A stretch of 64,000 nucleotides of DNA from Candidatus Thiodictyon syntrophicum (GTDB lineage Bacteria > Pseudomonadota > Gammaproteobacteria > Chromatiales > Chromatiaceae): NCBI RefSeq assembly GCF_002813775.1, contig NZ_CP020370.1:2133501-2197500 (forward strand). Direction: 5' to 3'. Below, piece by piece: positions 25,001-31,851 of the stretch (position 1 is its first letter; each line of letters begins with the position of its first letter). A program made the translations under genes and the position numbers. The notes beneath the pieces were generated by a model. The model had not been told where the DNA came from. It ran no database searches and was given only the letters and a program-made list of their open reading frames with translations.

Positions 25001-25638
25001 AGGACCCGGACCCGGGTTGGTGGCGGGCCGGCGGTGCGGACGAGCCGGTCGAGCCCCACGACTGGGAGGACCAGCAGGCGCACCCCAGTCGCCCGGTGGT
25101 CGGGGTCTCCTGGTATCAGGCCATGGCCTTCTGCGCCTGGCTGACCGATCGGCTGGCCAGGCCCCAGGGCGCCAAGGGCGATCCCCTGCTGCCGGAGGGC
25201 CGCGTCGTCTCACTGCCCAGCGAGGCGCAGTGGGAATATGCTGCCCGCGGTGGGCCGGGTCGGCGCTACCCCTGGGGTGAGGAGGCGCCCGCTGCGCGGC
25301 GGGCCAACTTCGACGACACCGGGGTCGGTGACCCGAGCCCGGTGGGGGTCTTCCCGGCCGGTGCGACACCCGAGGGCGTGCTGGACCTGGCCGGTAATGT
25401 CTTGGAATGGTGTCTGGATGCGGACGACGACGGGTTTTATGACCGGTGTCAGGCGCAAGGAGTGGTCATCGACCCCCTGGCCCAAGGCGACGGCGGGTCG
25501 TCGCGCGTGCTGCGCGGCGGTGCTTTCGTCATCAGGGCCTGGAGCCTGCGCTCCTCGTTCCGGTTCAGGTTCGAGCCCAGGAACCGGGACCCGCTCGTCG
25601 GGTTCCGCTGCGTCCTGGCCGCGCCCCGCCAGCCTTGA
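22075..25638 (+). CDS. Metallophosphoesterase-NACHT-FGE/C-type-lectin-fold protein, probable DGR target
   Basis: 1,187 residues from ATG 22075 (MTGPIRLLHLSDIHF); ATG 22051 would add eight. Domain 1 (about 5-290) is a calcineurin-like metallophosphoesterase with all metal motifs: SDIH, TGDIAQ, PGNHDVDR, LHHPWD and RGHLHQ. Domain 2 (about 430-800) is a NACHT-type STAND NTPase: Walker A GDPGCGKTTFL, Walker B ILLDGLDEAPD, sensor VVTSRPAAL, and the NACHT tail WHLTFQEYLAAQALAG. Domain 3 (about 912-1185) is a formylglycine-generating-enzyme/SUMF1-type C-type lectin fold: VELPGGRFRMGA, FPVTVAEFAEFL, SEAQWEYAARGGPGRRYPWG, DLAGNVLEWC, RVLRGGAF, VGFRCVLA. Architecture: effector, switch, sensor. The last about 40 codons look like a DGR variable repeat. 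Single gene, divergent from pspA. Likely a conflict/defence sensor; substrate and trigger unknown. Confidence 0.88.
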   Translation: MTGPIRLLHLSDIHFRAGTTWDREPVLRDLAAAIAREVADGLVPDLVAITGDIAQAGAPAEYALARDWLAGQLWPRLTPGRSKPLPRDPLLLVPGNHDVDRTRVTPTVQHVQDALLQGRSQPGIADLFADDDARALVLKRHAAYLAFYSDWLGQPQSLPWWERTITIRKTRLHCAGLDSAWMARGDADRGHLLLGLWQVNQTIDTGNAAGAHWRLALLHHPWDYLAEFDATEVKDRVQLHRDLLLRGHLHQVDSAQILRADRRRDCLELAAGCLYEHGSYPNAFQWIELQAAPKQVRVLYRAWVKGAWQVDGNQPGCPDGVVQFELAPVERQRPPAKRRSPPPADPTRYLQDLWDETATIAIRGLKTGRPEANRIPIADLFIELQASGAASAGASGGAAARTDKGGPADLGRQGAAPLHAALANRRLVIVGDPGCGKTTFLRWVAHCLTADRLGRPPGPRAAALHLGLGRARLPVLVRIADWLQFMERVQAQDLGPALVKGAEWLPEYLGAQAQDQCLGLDADAWRLLLRAGEVLILLDGLDEAPDLGRRRALVAVIESAARAYRDCPLVVTSRPAALREEVLLAGFAHTLIERLDPAAIARFLARWSAALFPDSAAQAQRHRRALAAALDSRPEIRRLARNAVMLTALAVLHWNDKRLPEQRAELYDSIVHWLIRAREDRAGRAPVQRCRRVLRDLAFAMQSDGRGRQVQVTRHWAAERIAQHFPAAGTGDPGAIERAEAFLLDEELDSGLIVRRGNQVRFWHLTFQEYLAAQALAGRADAERTAALLDSADGGTPALYRSEWRETVLLLGGVLHEQGGEKVEGLVAAVLDRLGPGSTLAEQARAAGLLGALVRDLDPFGYRPADPRYARCLAAALAVFEPEQADAIPLADRIAAADALAQAGDPRLDWAHPERWVELPGGRFRMGAQQQDAQAPGYDEKANKFEAPVHQVQVSGFAIARFPVTVAEFAEFLAEEDPDPGWWRAGGADEPVEPHDWEDQQAHPSRPVVGVSWYQAMAFCAWLTDRLARPQGAKGDPLLPEGRVVSLPSEAQWEYAARGGPGRRYPWGEEAPAARRANFDDTGVGDPSPVGVFPAGATPEGVLDLAGNVLEWCLDADDDGFYDRCQAQGVVIDPLAQGDGGSSRVLRGGAFVIRAWSLRSSFRFRFEPRNRDPLVGFRCVLAAPRQP
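25496..25620 (+). other. Putative DGR variable repeat (VR) at the 3' end of the MPE-NACHT-FGE gene
   Basis: Codons for SRVLRGGAFVIRAWSLRSSF, RFRFEPRNRDPLVGFRCVLA. In DGR targets of the FGE/CLec type this segment is templated from a repeat in which most variable positions are AAC. Here the positions equivalent to those asparagines read GTC, ATC, AGC, TTC, TTC, TTC, AAC, CCG, CTC: eight of nine end in C, as expected if only adenines of AAC codons were changed. No second, adenine-rich copy and no reverse transcriptase gene were seen in the window, so the template would be elsewhere. Confidence 0.6.
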
Positions 25639-25665
25639 CCCATTGACCCTTTGACCCTTTCTTCC

Positions 25666-25688
25666 AACGGACCGCGCAGCGGTCCGTT
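25666..25688. repeat. 10-bp-stem hairpin 28 bp after the VR gene
   Basis: AACGGACCGC, loop GCA, GCGGTCCGTT: a perfect stem 27 bp past the stop codon. DGR targets commonly carry a short GC-rich stem-loop just downstream of the VR that stimulates retrohoming. It could equally serve as a transcription terminator, but the T-run after it (TTCGCGTTTG) is poor. Confidence 0.6.
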
Positions 25689-26023
25689 CGCGTTTGACAA
25701 GGGGCTGACAGATTGTCAGTGTCATTGTCAGTGTCAGTGCGATTGTCAATGACGGTGTCAGGCAGCGCCGCCGCCCCGCCTGCCCCCGTCGCAACCCCGT
25801 GACACCGCTCCAGCGGTGTCACCCAGGTGTCGGCCGCTGCGCGGCCCGGATCGATCGGCGCCCGCCCGGGTCAGGGCGTCGGCCGCTCGGTCCCGCGGCG
25901 CAGAGCGCCTGACACAGGCGTGATACCGCTGGAGCGGTATCACGAGGGCGGCGTTCGGCGTTGGCCGAACTGCTGACCAATGCCTTGGGGGCCGCGGATC
26001 ACCCGTCCCCGGCCCGAGCGGGC
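25689..26023. repeat. TTGTCA/GTGTCA direct repeats and two GTGAYACCGCT hairpins
   Basis: 25710-25757 is a run of TTGTCAGTG / GTGTCATTG units. 25799-25822 (GTGACACCGCT, 2-nt loop, inverted) and 25920-25943 (GTGATACCGCT, 2-nt loop, inverted) are two copies of one hairpin with a single compensated base change, 121 bp apart, which shows that the stem is maintained or recently duplicated. Inverted partners of the TTGTCA units lie at 26200-26236. No gene seen. Confidence 0.65.
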
Positions 26024-26152
26024 GGCCTTGCTCATATTCCCGGGCACCGCGACCACCGCGAGGTCGCTGGTCCGCACAGCGGACCCTACGACTTGCGCCC
26101 GTAGGGTCCGCTGTGCGGACCGATCGCCGCCGACCGCAATTTTGTCGAGGCC
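26024..26152. mobile_element. MITE of the GGTCCGCACAGCGGACC family, diverged copy
   Basis: Left end GGCCTTGCTCATATTCCCGG resembles the left end of the higB MITE; the right end inverted is GGCCTCGACAAAATTGCGGT. The centre is the GGTCCGCACAGCGGACCCTA palindrome, and the left arm is 45 bp long, as in the higB copy. Size 129 bp. No clear target duplication, so it is older. Confidence 0.65.
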
Positions 26153-26482
26153 GAGCGGGCCGCGGCCGGCGACGACTTGGCCTCCCGATCCGCGTTGACA
26201 ATCACAATGACATGACAATGACAATCACAAAGTGTCACGGCGTTGTCAGTCGCGGACCATCACCTAAAGCTACCGGACGTTCCCACGGACCGGGCGTCGT
26301 TGTCATGGTCGTGGTCGGATTGTTCGATTACGACAACGACAACGACAACGACAACGACAGCGTACCCGGGATCTCGGTCACCACATCACTTCTGATCGCC
26401 CGCGCCCTGAGGTGCGGCCTTTCCCAGGCGCCCCGTTGGCGCCATACTTTCCCCCACACCCAGAGCCGGGAGGTCATTCACC
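26153..26482. repeat. ACAATGACAATC repeats and GTTGTC-arm palindrome, copy c
   Basis: 26199-26236 holds ACAATCACAATGACATGACA-type units, inverted partners of 25710-25757. 26297-26363 is a GTTGTC-family palindrome with core GGTCGGATTGTTCGATTACG and right flank CGTACCCGGGATCTCGGTCA. The same flank follows copy e at 55620, but there the core lies in the opposite orientation. No gene before the Uma2-type gene at 26483. Confidence 0.8.
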
Positions 26483-27163
26483 GTGTCCCAGACCGCCGAG
26501 GCATTGACCCGGTCCTACCTCGAGGGCCGGGAACCCGACAGCGATGAGCCGGAGATGGATAGCTCTCTGCACTGGGACCAACTGGCCCTGCTGGTCAGCA
26601 CCCTGGAGTGGCACTGGCGCGGTCGGGACGACTTTTTCATCGGCGCCAACCTGAGCGTCTATTTCCGCCGTGACCAGTCCGCTCGTCGCGAGTTGCGCGG
26701 CCCGGACTTCTTCGTCGTGCGCGACGTGGAGCGGCGTCCGCGCCGTTCCTGGACCGTCTGGCTGGAGGGCGGGCGCTACCCGGACCTCATCATCGAACTG
26801 CTCTCCGACGAGACGGCCCGCACCGACCGGACCTTGAAGAAGACCCTCTACGAGACGGTCTTTCGGACCCCGGAATATTTCTGGTTCTCCCCTGAAACCG
26901 CTGAGTTGAGCGGTTTCAGCCTGGCCGACCGCCAGTATCGGCCGATCGCGCCGGATGTCCGGGGCCACCTCAAGAGGCACGTTCTGGGGTTGGCACTGGG
27001 GGTGCTGGATGGATTGCTGCGCTTCTACGATGACGTCGGCACCCTGGTTCCGACACTCCCGGAGGCGGTGCTCCAGGAGCGGGCGCTGTTCGAGCAGGAG
27101 CAGGCATGTGCCGACCGGCTTGCGGCGCGGCTGCGGGCCTTAGGTGTAGACCCGGATCAGTGA
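26483..27163 (+). CDS. Uma2 family (DUF820) endonuclease-like protein
   Basis: 226 residues starting with GTG 26483 (MSQTAEALTRSYLEGREPDS) preceded by GGGAGG. The core fits DUF820/Uma2, a PD-(D/E)XK fold: FIGANLSVYF, then RGPDFFVVRDVE with the aspartate, and PDLIIELLSDETARTDRTLK, in which D, E and the downstream lysine region of the fold are seen, followed by KKTLYETVFRTPEYFWFSP. The C-terminus is a coiled coil (LQERALFEQEQACADRLAAR). Members are very abundant in cyanobacteria and Chromatiaceae, often in repeats-rich DNA; the biological role is unknown. It stands alone. Confidence 0.85.
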   Translation: MSQTAEALTRSYLEGREPDSDEPEMDSSLHWDQLALLVSTLEWHWRGRDDFFIGANLSVYFRRDQSARRELRGPDFFVVRDVERRPRRSWTVWLEGGRYPDLIIELLSDETARTDRTLKKTLYETVFRTPEYFWFSPETAELSGFSLADRQYRPIAPDVRGHLKRHVLGLALGVLDGLLRFYDDVGTLVPTLPEAVLQERALFEQEQACADRLAARLRALGVDPDQ

Positions 27164-27293
27164 CCGTTCTCTCAGATCTATCCAAGACTACACATAGGTA
27201 GCTTCAGTGCTAAGTTCCTGCTTCATTGAGGCTGCCCCCTTCTTTTCGTTCTTGGCGTCTTTGCGTGACACCTCCGCTTTCCAGGCCAATGGG
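27164..27293. other. Short spacer with CTTTGCGTGA motif
   Basis: 130 bp between the Uma2-type gene and the relA fragment. It contains TTCTTGGCGTCTTTGCGTGA, a half of the dispersed inverted element also seen at 52026-52153. No gene. Confidence 0.5.
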
Positions 27294-28172
27294 TCACGAC
27301 GCCCGCCGAACCTCCAGTACGTCGGGCGTCTGCGCAAGCTTGGCCAGCACCAGGTCCAGGTGCGCCTTGTCGCGCACCTCCACCGTGAAGCGCATGGCGG
27401 CGGTGTCGGTGGTGCGCTCGGAGTGTGAGTTGACGCCGAGCACGTCCACGTCGGCGTCGGCGAAGATGGAGGAGATGTCCCGCAACAGGCCCTTGCGGTC
27501 GGCGGCGATGACCAGCAGGTCCACCGGGTAGGCGGCGTCGGCCGGCTGGTCGGCCCAGCGCACGCGCAGCAGCCGCGCCGCCTCCCCCTCCGGCAGGTGG
27601 CGGACATTGGGACAGTCGCGCCGGTGTACGGTGATGCCGCGCCCGCGGGTGACGAAGCCGACGATGGCGTCGTAGGGGACCGGTTTGCAGCAATGGGCGA
27701 TCTGGGTCAGCAGGTCGTCGACCCCTTCCACCACGACCTCCCCGGCGCCGGGCTTGGGCTTGCTCGGTGCCTTGGTGCGCGGCTCCGGCTCCCGTGCCTC
27801 GGGGCGCCCATCCGGGGTCCGTGGCTCGCCCACCTGGCGCGCCACCACGCCGACCGACAGGTCCCCGCGGCCGATGGCGGCCAGCAGGTCCTCCCCGCGC
27901 TTGAAGTTGTAGCGGGGGGCGAGTTGCTCCAGTTGGGGCTTTTCACTGATGCCCAGACGCACCAGTTCGCGGTCCAGGGCGGCGCGCCCGGCCTGCCAGT
28001 GCAGGTCGTGATCCTGTTGCTTGAACCATTGGCGGACCCGGTTGCGGGCGCGCGCGGTGATGAGGTAGCCCTGGTGGGGGCTGAGCCAGTCACGGCTGGG
28101 GGCGGCGTTTTTCTGGGTCAGGATCTCGACCGTCTCGCCGCTGCGGTGTGCAGCGATTGGTAGAGGTTGCCC
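27294..28172 (-). pseudogene. Truncated second copy of the 3' part of relA with an internal deletion
   Basis: Matches the C-terminal part of relA at 41979-42828. From about 27346 to 28064 no difference was found between the two copies, while both ends are diverged (for example GAGGTAG against GAGATAG near 28065). At 28141 the match jumps about 388 bp further into relA (to about 43217) and ends after 32 bp, so an internal segment is deleted. The remaining frame (222 codons, MRLGISEKPQLEQLAPRYNF...) covers the helical, zinc-finger-like (HCCKPVPYD) and ACT domains but no synthetase. It has the same orientation as relA and forms the left edge of the 28.2-42 kb island. Confidence 0.92.
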
Positions 28173-28273
28173 AGTTGATTTGTGTGCTTACCAAGGTTCT
28201 GGTACAAAAATAGCCGCGTTCTGTGCTATTTTACACTCAGCAGAATCACCCGCAGTCCTGAGCCGTTGCCATC

Positions 28274-28720
28274 ATGCCGACGTACACCCGAAAAGATGTC
28301 TGCACTGCACTATGCGTGGATGACCACCGGGTTAGGCAGTGGATGAATCATGCACCCTTTGCGGAGCGGCCCGCGACGCCTCGTTCGCCTCGGCGCTTCG
28401 ATCTTCAGGACTTGGTGCTCTTGGCCCTCGCCTGTGATTTGGAGGAACGCTATGGTCTCAAGGGGCGGGTTTTCGGGCGTGTCCTGCCGGCCCTGGATGC
28501 GTACCTGCGCCGTCCTCGCAGCCCAAAGCCGGACGAACGCATCGTGCTTTCCGTCGAGACCTGGCAAGTCGAAGACATCCTGCCGAGTTCCCCCCTGGTG
28601 GCTGGCTTCATCATCGATGTCGCCAAGGCCCGGGAGCGTATCGGTCTCTTTTTGGGCGTGGTCCCGATCCAGCGCGAGTTGGCGCTTGGTCCAGGTCGCG
28701 CTCGGTATCTGCCGTCATGA
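28274..28720 (+). CDS. MerR-like HTH protein of a methyltransferase operon
   Basis: 148 residues, MPTYTRKDVCTALCVDDHRV followed by RQWMNHAPFAERPATPRSPR and RFDLQDLVLLALACDLEERY: a winged-helix/MerR-type arrangement in which an HTH is followed by an R-x-F-x2-Q/D-L segment. The rest is helical and ends GRARYLPS. The stop overlaps the ATG of the methyltransferase gene (ATGA at 28717-28720). It may be the transcriptional controller of the operon, like the C-proteins of restriction-modification systems, or a DNA-recognition subunit. Upstream 100 bp is AT-richer and probably carries the promoter. Confidence 0.65.
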   Translation: MPTYTRKDVCTALCVDDHRVRQWMNHAPFAERPATPRSPRRFDLQDLVLLALACDLEERYGLKGRVFGRVLPALDAYLRRPRSPKPDERIVLSVETWQVEDILPSSPLVAGFIIDVAKARERIGLFLGVVPIQRELALGPGRARYLPS

Positions 28721-31700
28721 GTCTGGAACTCGCGTGCAAGTACCTTGGCTGGCCCGAGCCTGGGCTGGTGATCAACCCGTCCGGCGAGGGGTTGCGGGCG
28801 CTCAACACCCTCGCGCGCAAGAAGATCGGCGATCGGCTCGCCCAGGATTTCCCCGAGACGCGAGGCTGCCGGATCGCGATTCTGGCCAACGACTTCAATG
28901 CCCCAGGTACCCCGGTACCCCTGGCAATCGTTTGCGTATTCGCGCGCGCCGTTCCTCAACGCGCCCTTGCTGCCTTGCATCGGCTCGCCTGGAACTTCAG
29001 TCACGCTCCGACCCTGGTGGTCGCCGAGGCCCAGCGACTTCGCGTCTTCACCTGCTGCAAGCCGCCCCCGTCAGGCAACCAGCTGTTGGAGGAATGGGAG
29101 AATCTCCCCTCCGAGATTCCAGACGAAGCAGTTGACTTCGGCACAGCGCTTCAGGGCACTGCCGCGAAGGCGCTGCATTGGGTCAATTTGGCCAGTGGCA
29201 TCCTCAGTGTCCGGTACCCGCAGCTTTTCGACCGTAATCAATGTGCGGATCGGATGCTGCTGGAGAATCTGAAGGTCGTACGTGACAGACTGCACAGCGG
29301 TTCCGCCGAGCGATCGGCCCTTGCGTTGGATATCATCCACGACCTGCTGGCCCGACTGATCTTCGTGCAGTTTCTTTTCCAACGCATGGACTCCCACGGC
29401 CAGGCGGCTTTGAACCGCGAGTTTATGGTCGGACTTCATGAACAGGGCCACCTGCGGTGTCGGCACGAAGACCTCGAATCGGTTCTCCGCGACCACGCCG
29501 ATACCTACGCACTTTTCCGCTATCTCGATCAGCGTTTCAACGGCGATCTTTTCCCCGGCAAGGACAAACCGGCGATGCAGCGGCGCGACCTGTGGGCCGA
29601 CGAGATGGCCGTGGTTCAACAGACGCATCTGGACCTGATGGCCGAGTTCATTGCCGGACGCATGCGAGTCAGCAGCGGTCAGTATGCCCTTTGGCCCCTG
29701 TATTCCTTCGATACGATCCCATTGGAGTTCGTCAGCAGTATCTACGAGGCATTCGTCACAAAGCAGAAAGGGACCGTCTATACCCCAGTTCAGTTAGTAG
29801 ACTTTTTACTTGATGGTGTATTGCCATGGACGGGAGACGAGTGGAATCTCACCATCCTGGACCCCGCCTGCGGTTCCGGAGTTTTTCTGGTGCGCGCCTT
29901 TCAGCGCCTGGTTTACCGCTGGCGCACGGCCAATCCCGGGTCCGAACCCACCGGTCGGTTCCTCTCGCGGTTCTTGGAACAGAATTTCTACGGGGTCGAT
30001 ATTGACCCCGCGGCGATCCGTGTTGCCTCCTTTAGTCTCTACCTCGCGCTGTGCGACGAGATCGATCCGCGCCGTTATTGGACCGAGATCCGCCTTCCCT
30101 GCCTTCGCGATCAGCGCCTTATCAGTGGGGATTTCTTCGACGACCGCTTACCCGGACTGAATACGTCCTTGGATGCCGGGCGTTATGACCTCGTGATCGG
30201 CAATCCGCCATGGGGGAAAAGGACCGTGGCGCCGAAAGATGCTCATAATCAATTGCGGGCTCCGCGGCGATGGGCGAAGGAGCATGGCTGGCCGCTGAGT
30301 TATCACGACATCGGTTCATTGTTTATAGCAAAGGCGGGCCAGCTGACCAAAGCAGAGGGCTGCTTCTCACTCATCCAGCCTGCCGGTGCCCTCCTTTGGA
30401 ATCGATCCGGACCGGCAAGTCAGATTCGCCGACGCTTACTTGAAACGTTCGCGGTTCGGGAGATTGTCAACCTCTCTGCCGTGCGTTTTGGACTTTTTAT
30501 CAAGGCGCTTGGTCCATGCGCGATTATTACCGGTTTTCCCACCCTGCCCCGGCAGGATGCAACGATCAGCTATGTCGTGGTCAAGCCGGTCAATGAACTG
30601 GGCGACGAATATGGGTTTGAGGTTGGACCTTATGATTCGCACGAGGTCCCACTGCATGAGGCGACCAACGATCCGCTCGTCTGGATTACCTTGACCTGGG
30701 GCGACCAAAGAGATCGCGTTCTCCTTAGAAAGTTGACGAATTTCGGAAATCCTCATGACCTGGTCGAGAGAGGTGGGCTGCGCAAGCGGCGGGGTCTGAT
30801 TCGAGGTCGAGGCGGGCGCCAGAAGGAACAGCCAATATTGAATCGCCCAATCCTAGAAAGCAAGAAAATACCGTCCTCTCGGCTTCTGACGCTCGATTCG
30901 GCGACTCTACCTACGAATATCGATCCCTATACCGCCTCGTCCGATTCTACAGACTGGCGTGCCTTCGAGCAACCGCAGGCACTGGTGAAGATGGGATGGA
31001 CTAAAGAGACAGGTCGATTTCGTGGCGTGCGCGTACGCGGAGAGGCCGCGCTCTGCAACGACAGCTACATCTCGCTTGGTGGGAGCGATGCCGATCCTAA
31101 TCTCGTTGACTCCGCGGTTCTGAGCTTCAACAGCAAGTTCGCGACCGCCTTCCTATTGCTGACCAGTGGCCGCTTTGCCAACTATCGGCCCGCGCCGAGC
31201 ATGGATGACCTGATGCAGGTCCCTTGTCCGGCTCCGCGCCCCGGCCTTCTTGAAGGTTTGGACACGCTCGATCAGGTCGATCAGCGCACCTATGAGGCCT
31301 TCGGGTTCTGCAACAGCGAGCGGGCGCTGATTGAGGATCTGTTTCATTACACTATCCCGTTCTTCAAGGGCAATGGAACCGCAGTGCCAAGGTTACCGAC
31401 CCGTCGTGGCGAACAATCGGAACTGGTAGTTTACGCGCAGTGGTTGATCGATGTGATGCATGCTAGCTTCGGTACGCGCCGAGAGTGTTCGGCGACCATC
31501 TTCAATGATGTCGGCGAACAGTTGCCTGTGCGTCTGGTCGCATTGCACCTTGAAGCGATCTCGGGGGAGATGGAGGGCGTGCGGATGCGGTCTCTCGACG
31601 ACGCTGAACTGGTTGGGACACTGCTCGGACTCCAGACCCTACTGACCCAGCAAGAAGCGGGCAGCGGATTCGTCTACCGGCGCATTCTGCGCGTCTACGA

Positions 31701-31851
31701 CAAAATTGAGTGGGCTGGTCGGTCGGTTCCCACCGTCTTTATCGCCAAGCCAGATGAGGCCCGGTTCTGGACTCGCACCATGGCGATGCGCGATGCCGAC
31801 AGCATCGTCGCGGACATCCTATCGGCGGGGTTTGCCGGAGTGTCTTCGTGA
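28717..31851 (+). CDS. N6-adenine DNA methyltransferase, Eco57I-like
   Basis: 1,044 residues. Class I SAM-dependent amino-methyltransferase: SAM motif I is LDPACGSGVFLVRAFQRL (about residue 380) and the catalytic motif IV is DLVIGNPPWGKR (about residue 490), the NPPW form of N6-adenine enzymes, with FYGVDIDPAAIRVASFSLYL between them. Residues 1-350 form a separate domain without recognisable nuclease motif (for example LAWNFSHAPTLVVAEAQRLR, and FIAGRMRVSSGQYALWPLYS); residues 620-1044 include a likely target-recognition region. It is too long for a plain type II enzyme and lacks the N-terminal PD-(D/E)XK of type IIG. Coupled by 4-bp overlaps to the HTH gene upstream and the nuclease-like gene downstream. 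Codon use is less GC-biased than in the flanks. Confidence 0.85.
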   Translation: MSLELACKYLGWPEPGLVINPSGEGLRALNTLARKKIGDRLAQDFPETRGCRIAILANDFNAPGTPVPLAIVCVFARAVPQRALAALHRLAWNFSHAPTLVVAEAQRLRVFTCCKPPPSGNQLLEEWENLPSEIPDEAVDFGTALQGTAAKALHWVNLASGILSVRYPQLFDRNQCADRMLLENLKVVRDRLHSGSAERSALALDIIHDLLARLIFVQFLFQRMDSHGQAALNREFMVGLHEQGHLRCRHEDLESVLRDHADTYALFRYLDQRFNGDLFPGKDKPAMQRRDLWADEMAVVQQTHLDLMAEFIAGRMRVSSGQYALWPLYSFDTIPLEFVSSIYEAFVTKQKGTVYTPVQLVDFLLDGVLPWTGDEWNLTILDPACGSGVFLVRAFQRLVYRWRTANPGSEPTGRFLSRFLEQNFYGVDIDPAAIRVASFSLYLALCDEIDPRRYWTEIRLPCLRDQRLISGDFFDDRLPGLNTSLDAGRYDLVIGNPPWGKRTVAPKDAHNQLRAPRRWAKEHGWPLSYHDIGSLFIAKAGQLTKAEGCFSLIQPAGALLWNRSGPASQIRRRLLETFAVREIVNLSAVRFGLFIKALGPCAIITGFPTLPRQDATISYVVVKPVNELGDEYGFEVGPYDSHEVPLHEATNDPLVWITLTWGDQRDRVLLRKLTNFGNPHDLVERGGLRKRRGLIRGRGGRQKEQPILNRPILESKKIPSSRLLTLDSATLPTNIDPYTASSDSTDWRAFEQPQALVKMGWTKETGRFRGVRVRGEAALCNDSYISLGGSDADPNLVDSAVLSFNSKFATAFLLLTSGRFANYRPAPSMDDLMQVPCPAPRPGLLEGLDTLDQVDQRTYEAFGFCNSERALIEDLFHYTIPFFKGNGTAVPRLPTRRGEQSELVVYAQWLIDVMHASFGTRRECSATIFNDVGEQLPVRLVALHLEAISGEMEGVRMRSLDDAELVGTLLGLQTLLTQQEAGSGFVYRRILRVYDKIEWAGRSVPTVFIAKPDEARFWTRTMAMRDADSIVADILSAGFAGVSS

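Noticed and set aside
25496-25638. Complete DGR cassette within the window
   Set aside because: I looked for a reverse transcriptase frame and for an AAC-rich near-copy of the 3' end and saw neither, so only a target is claimed.
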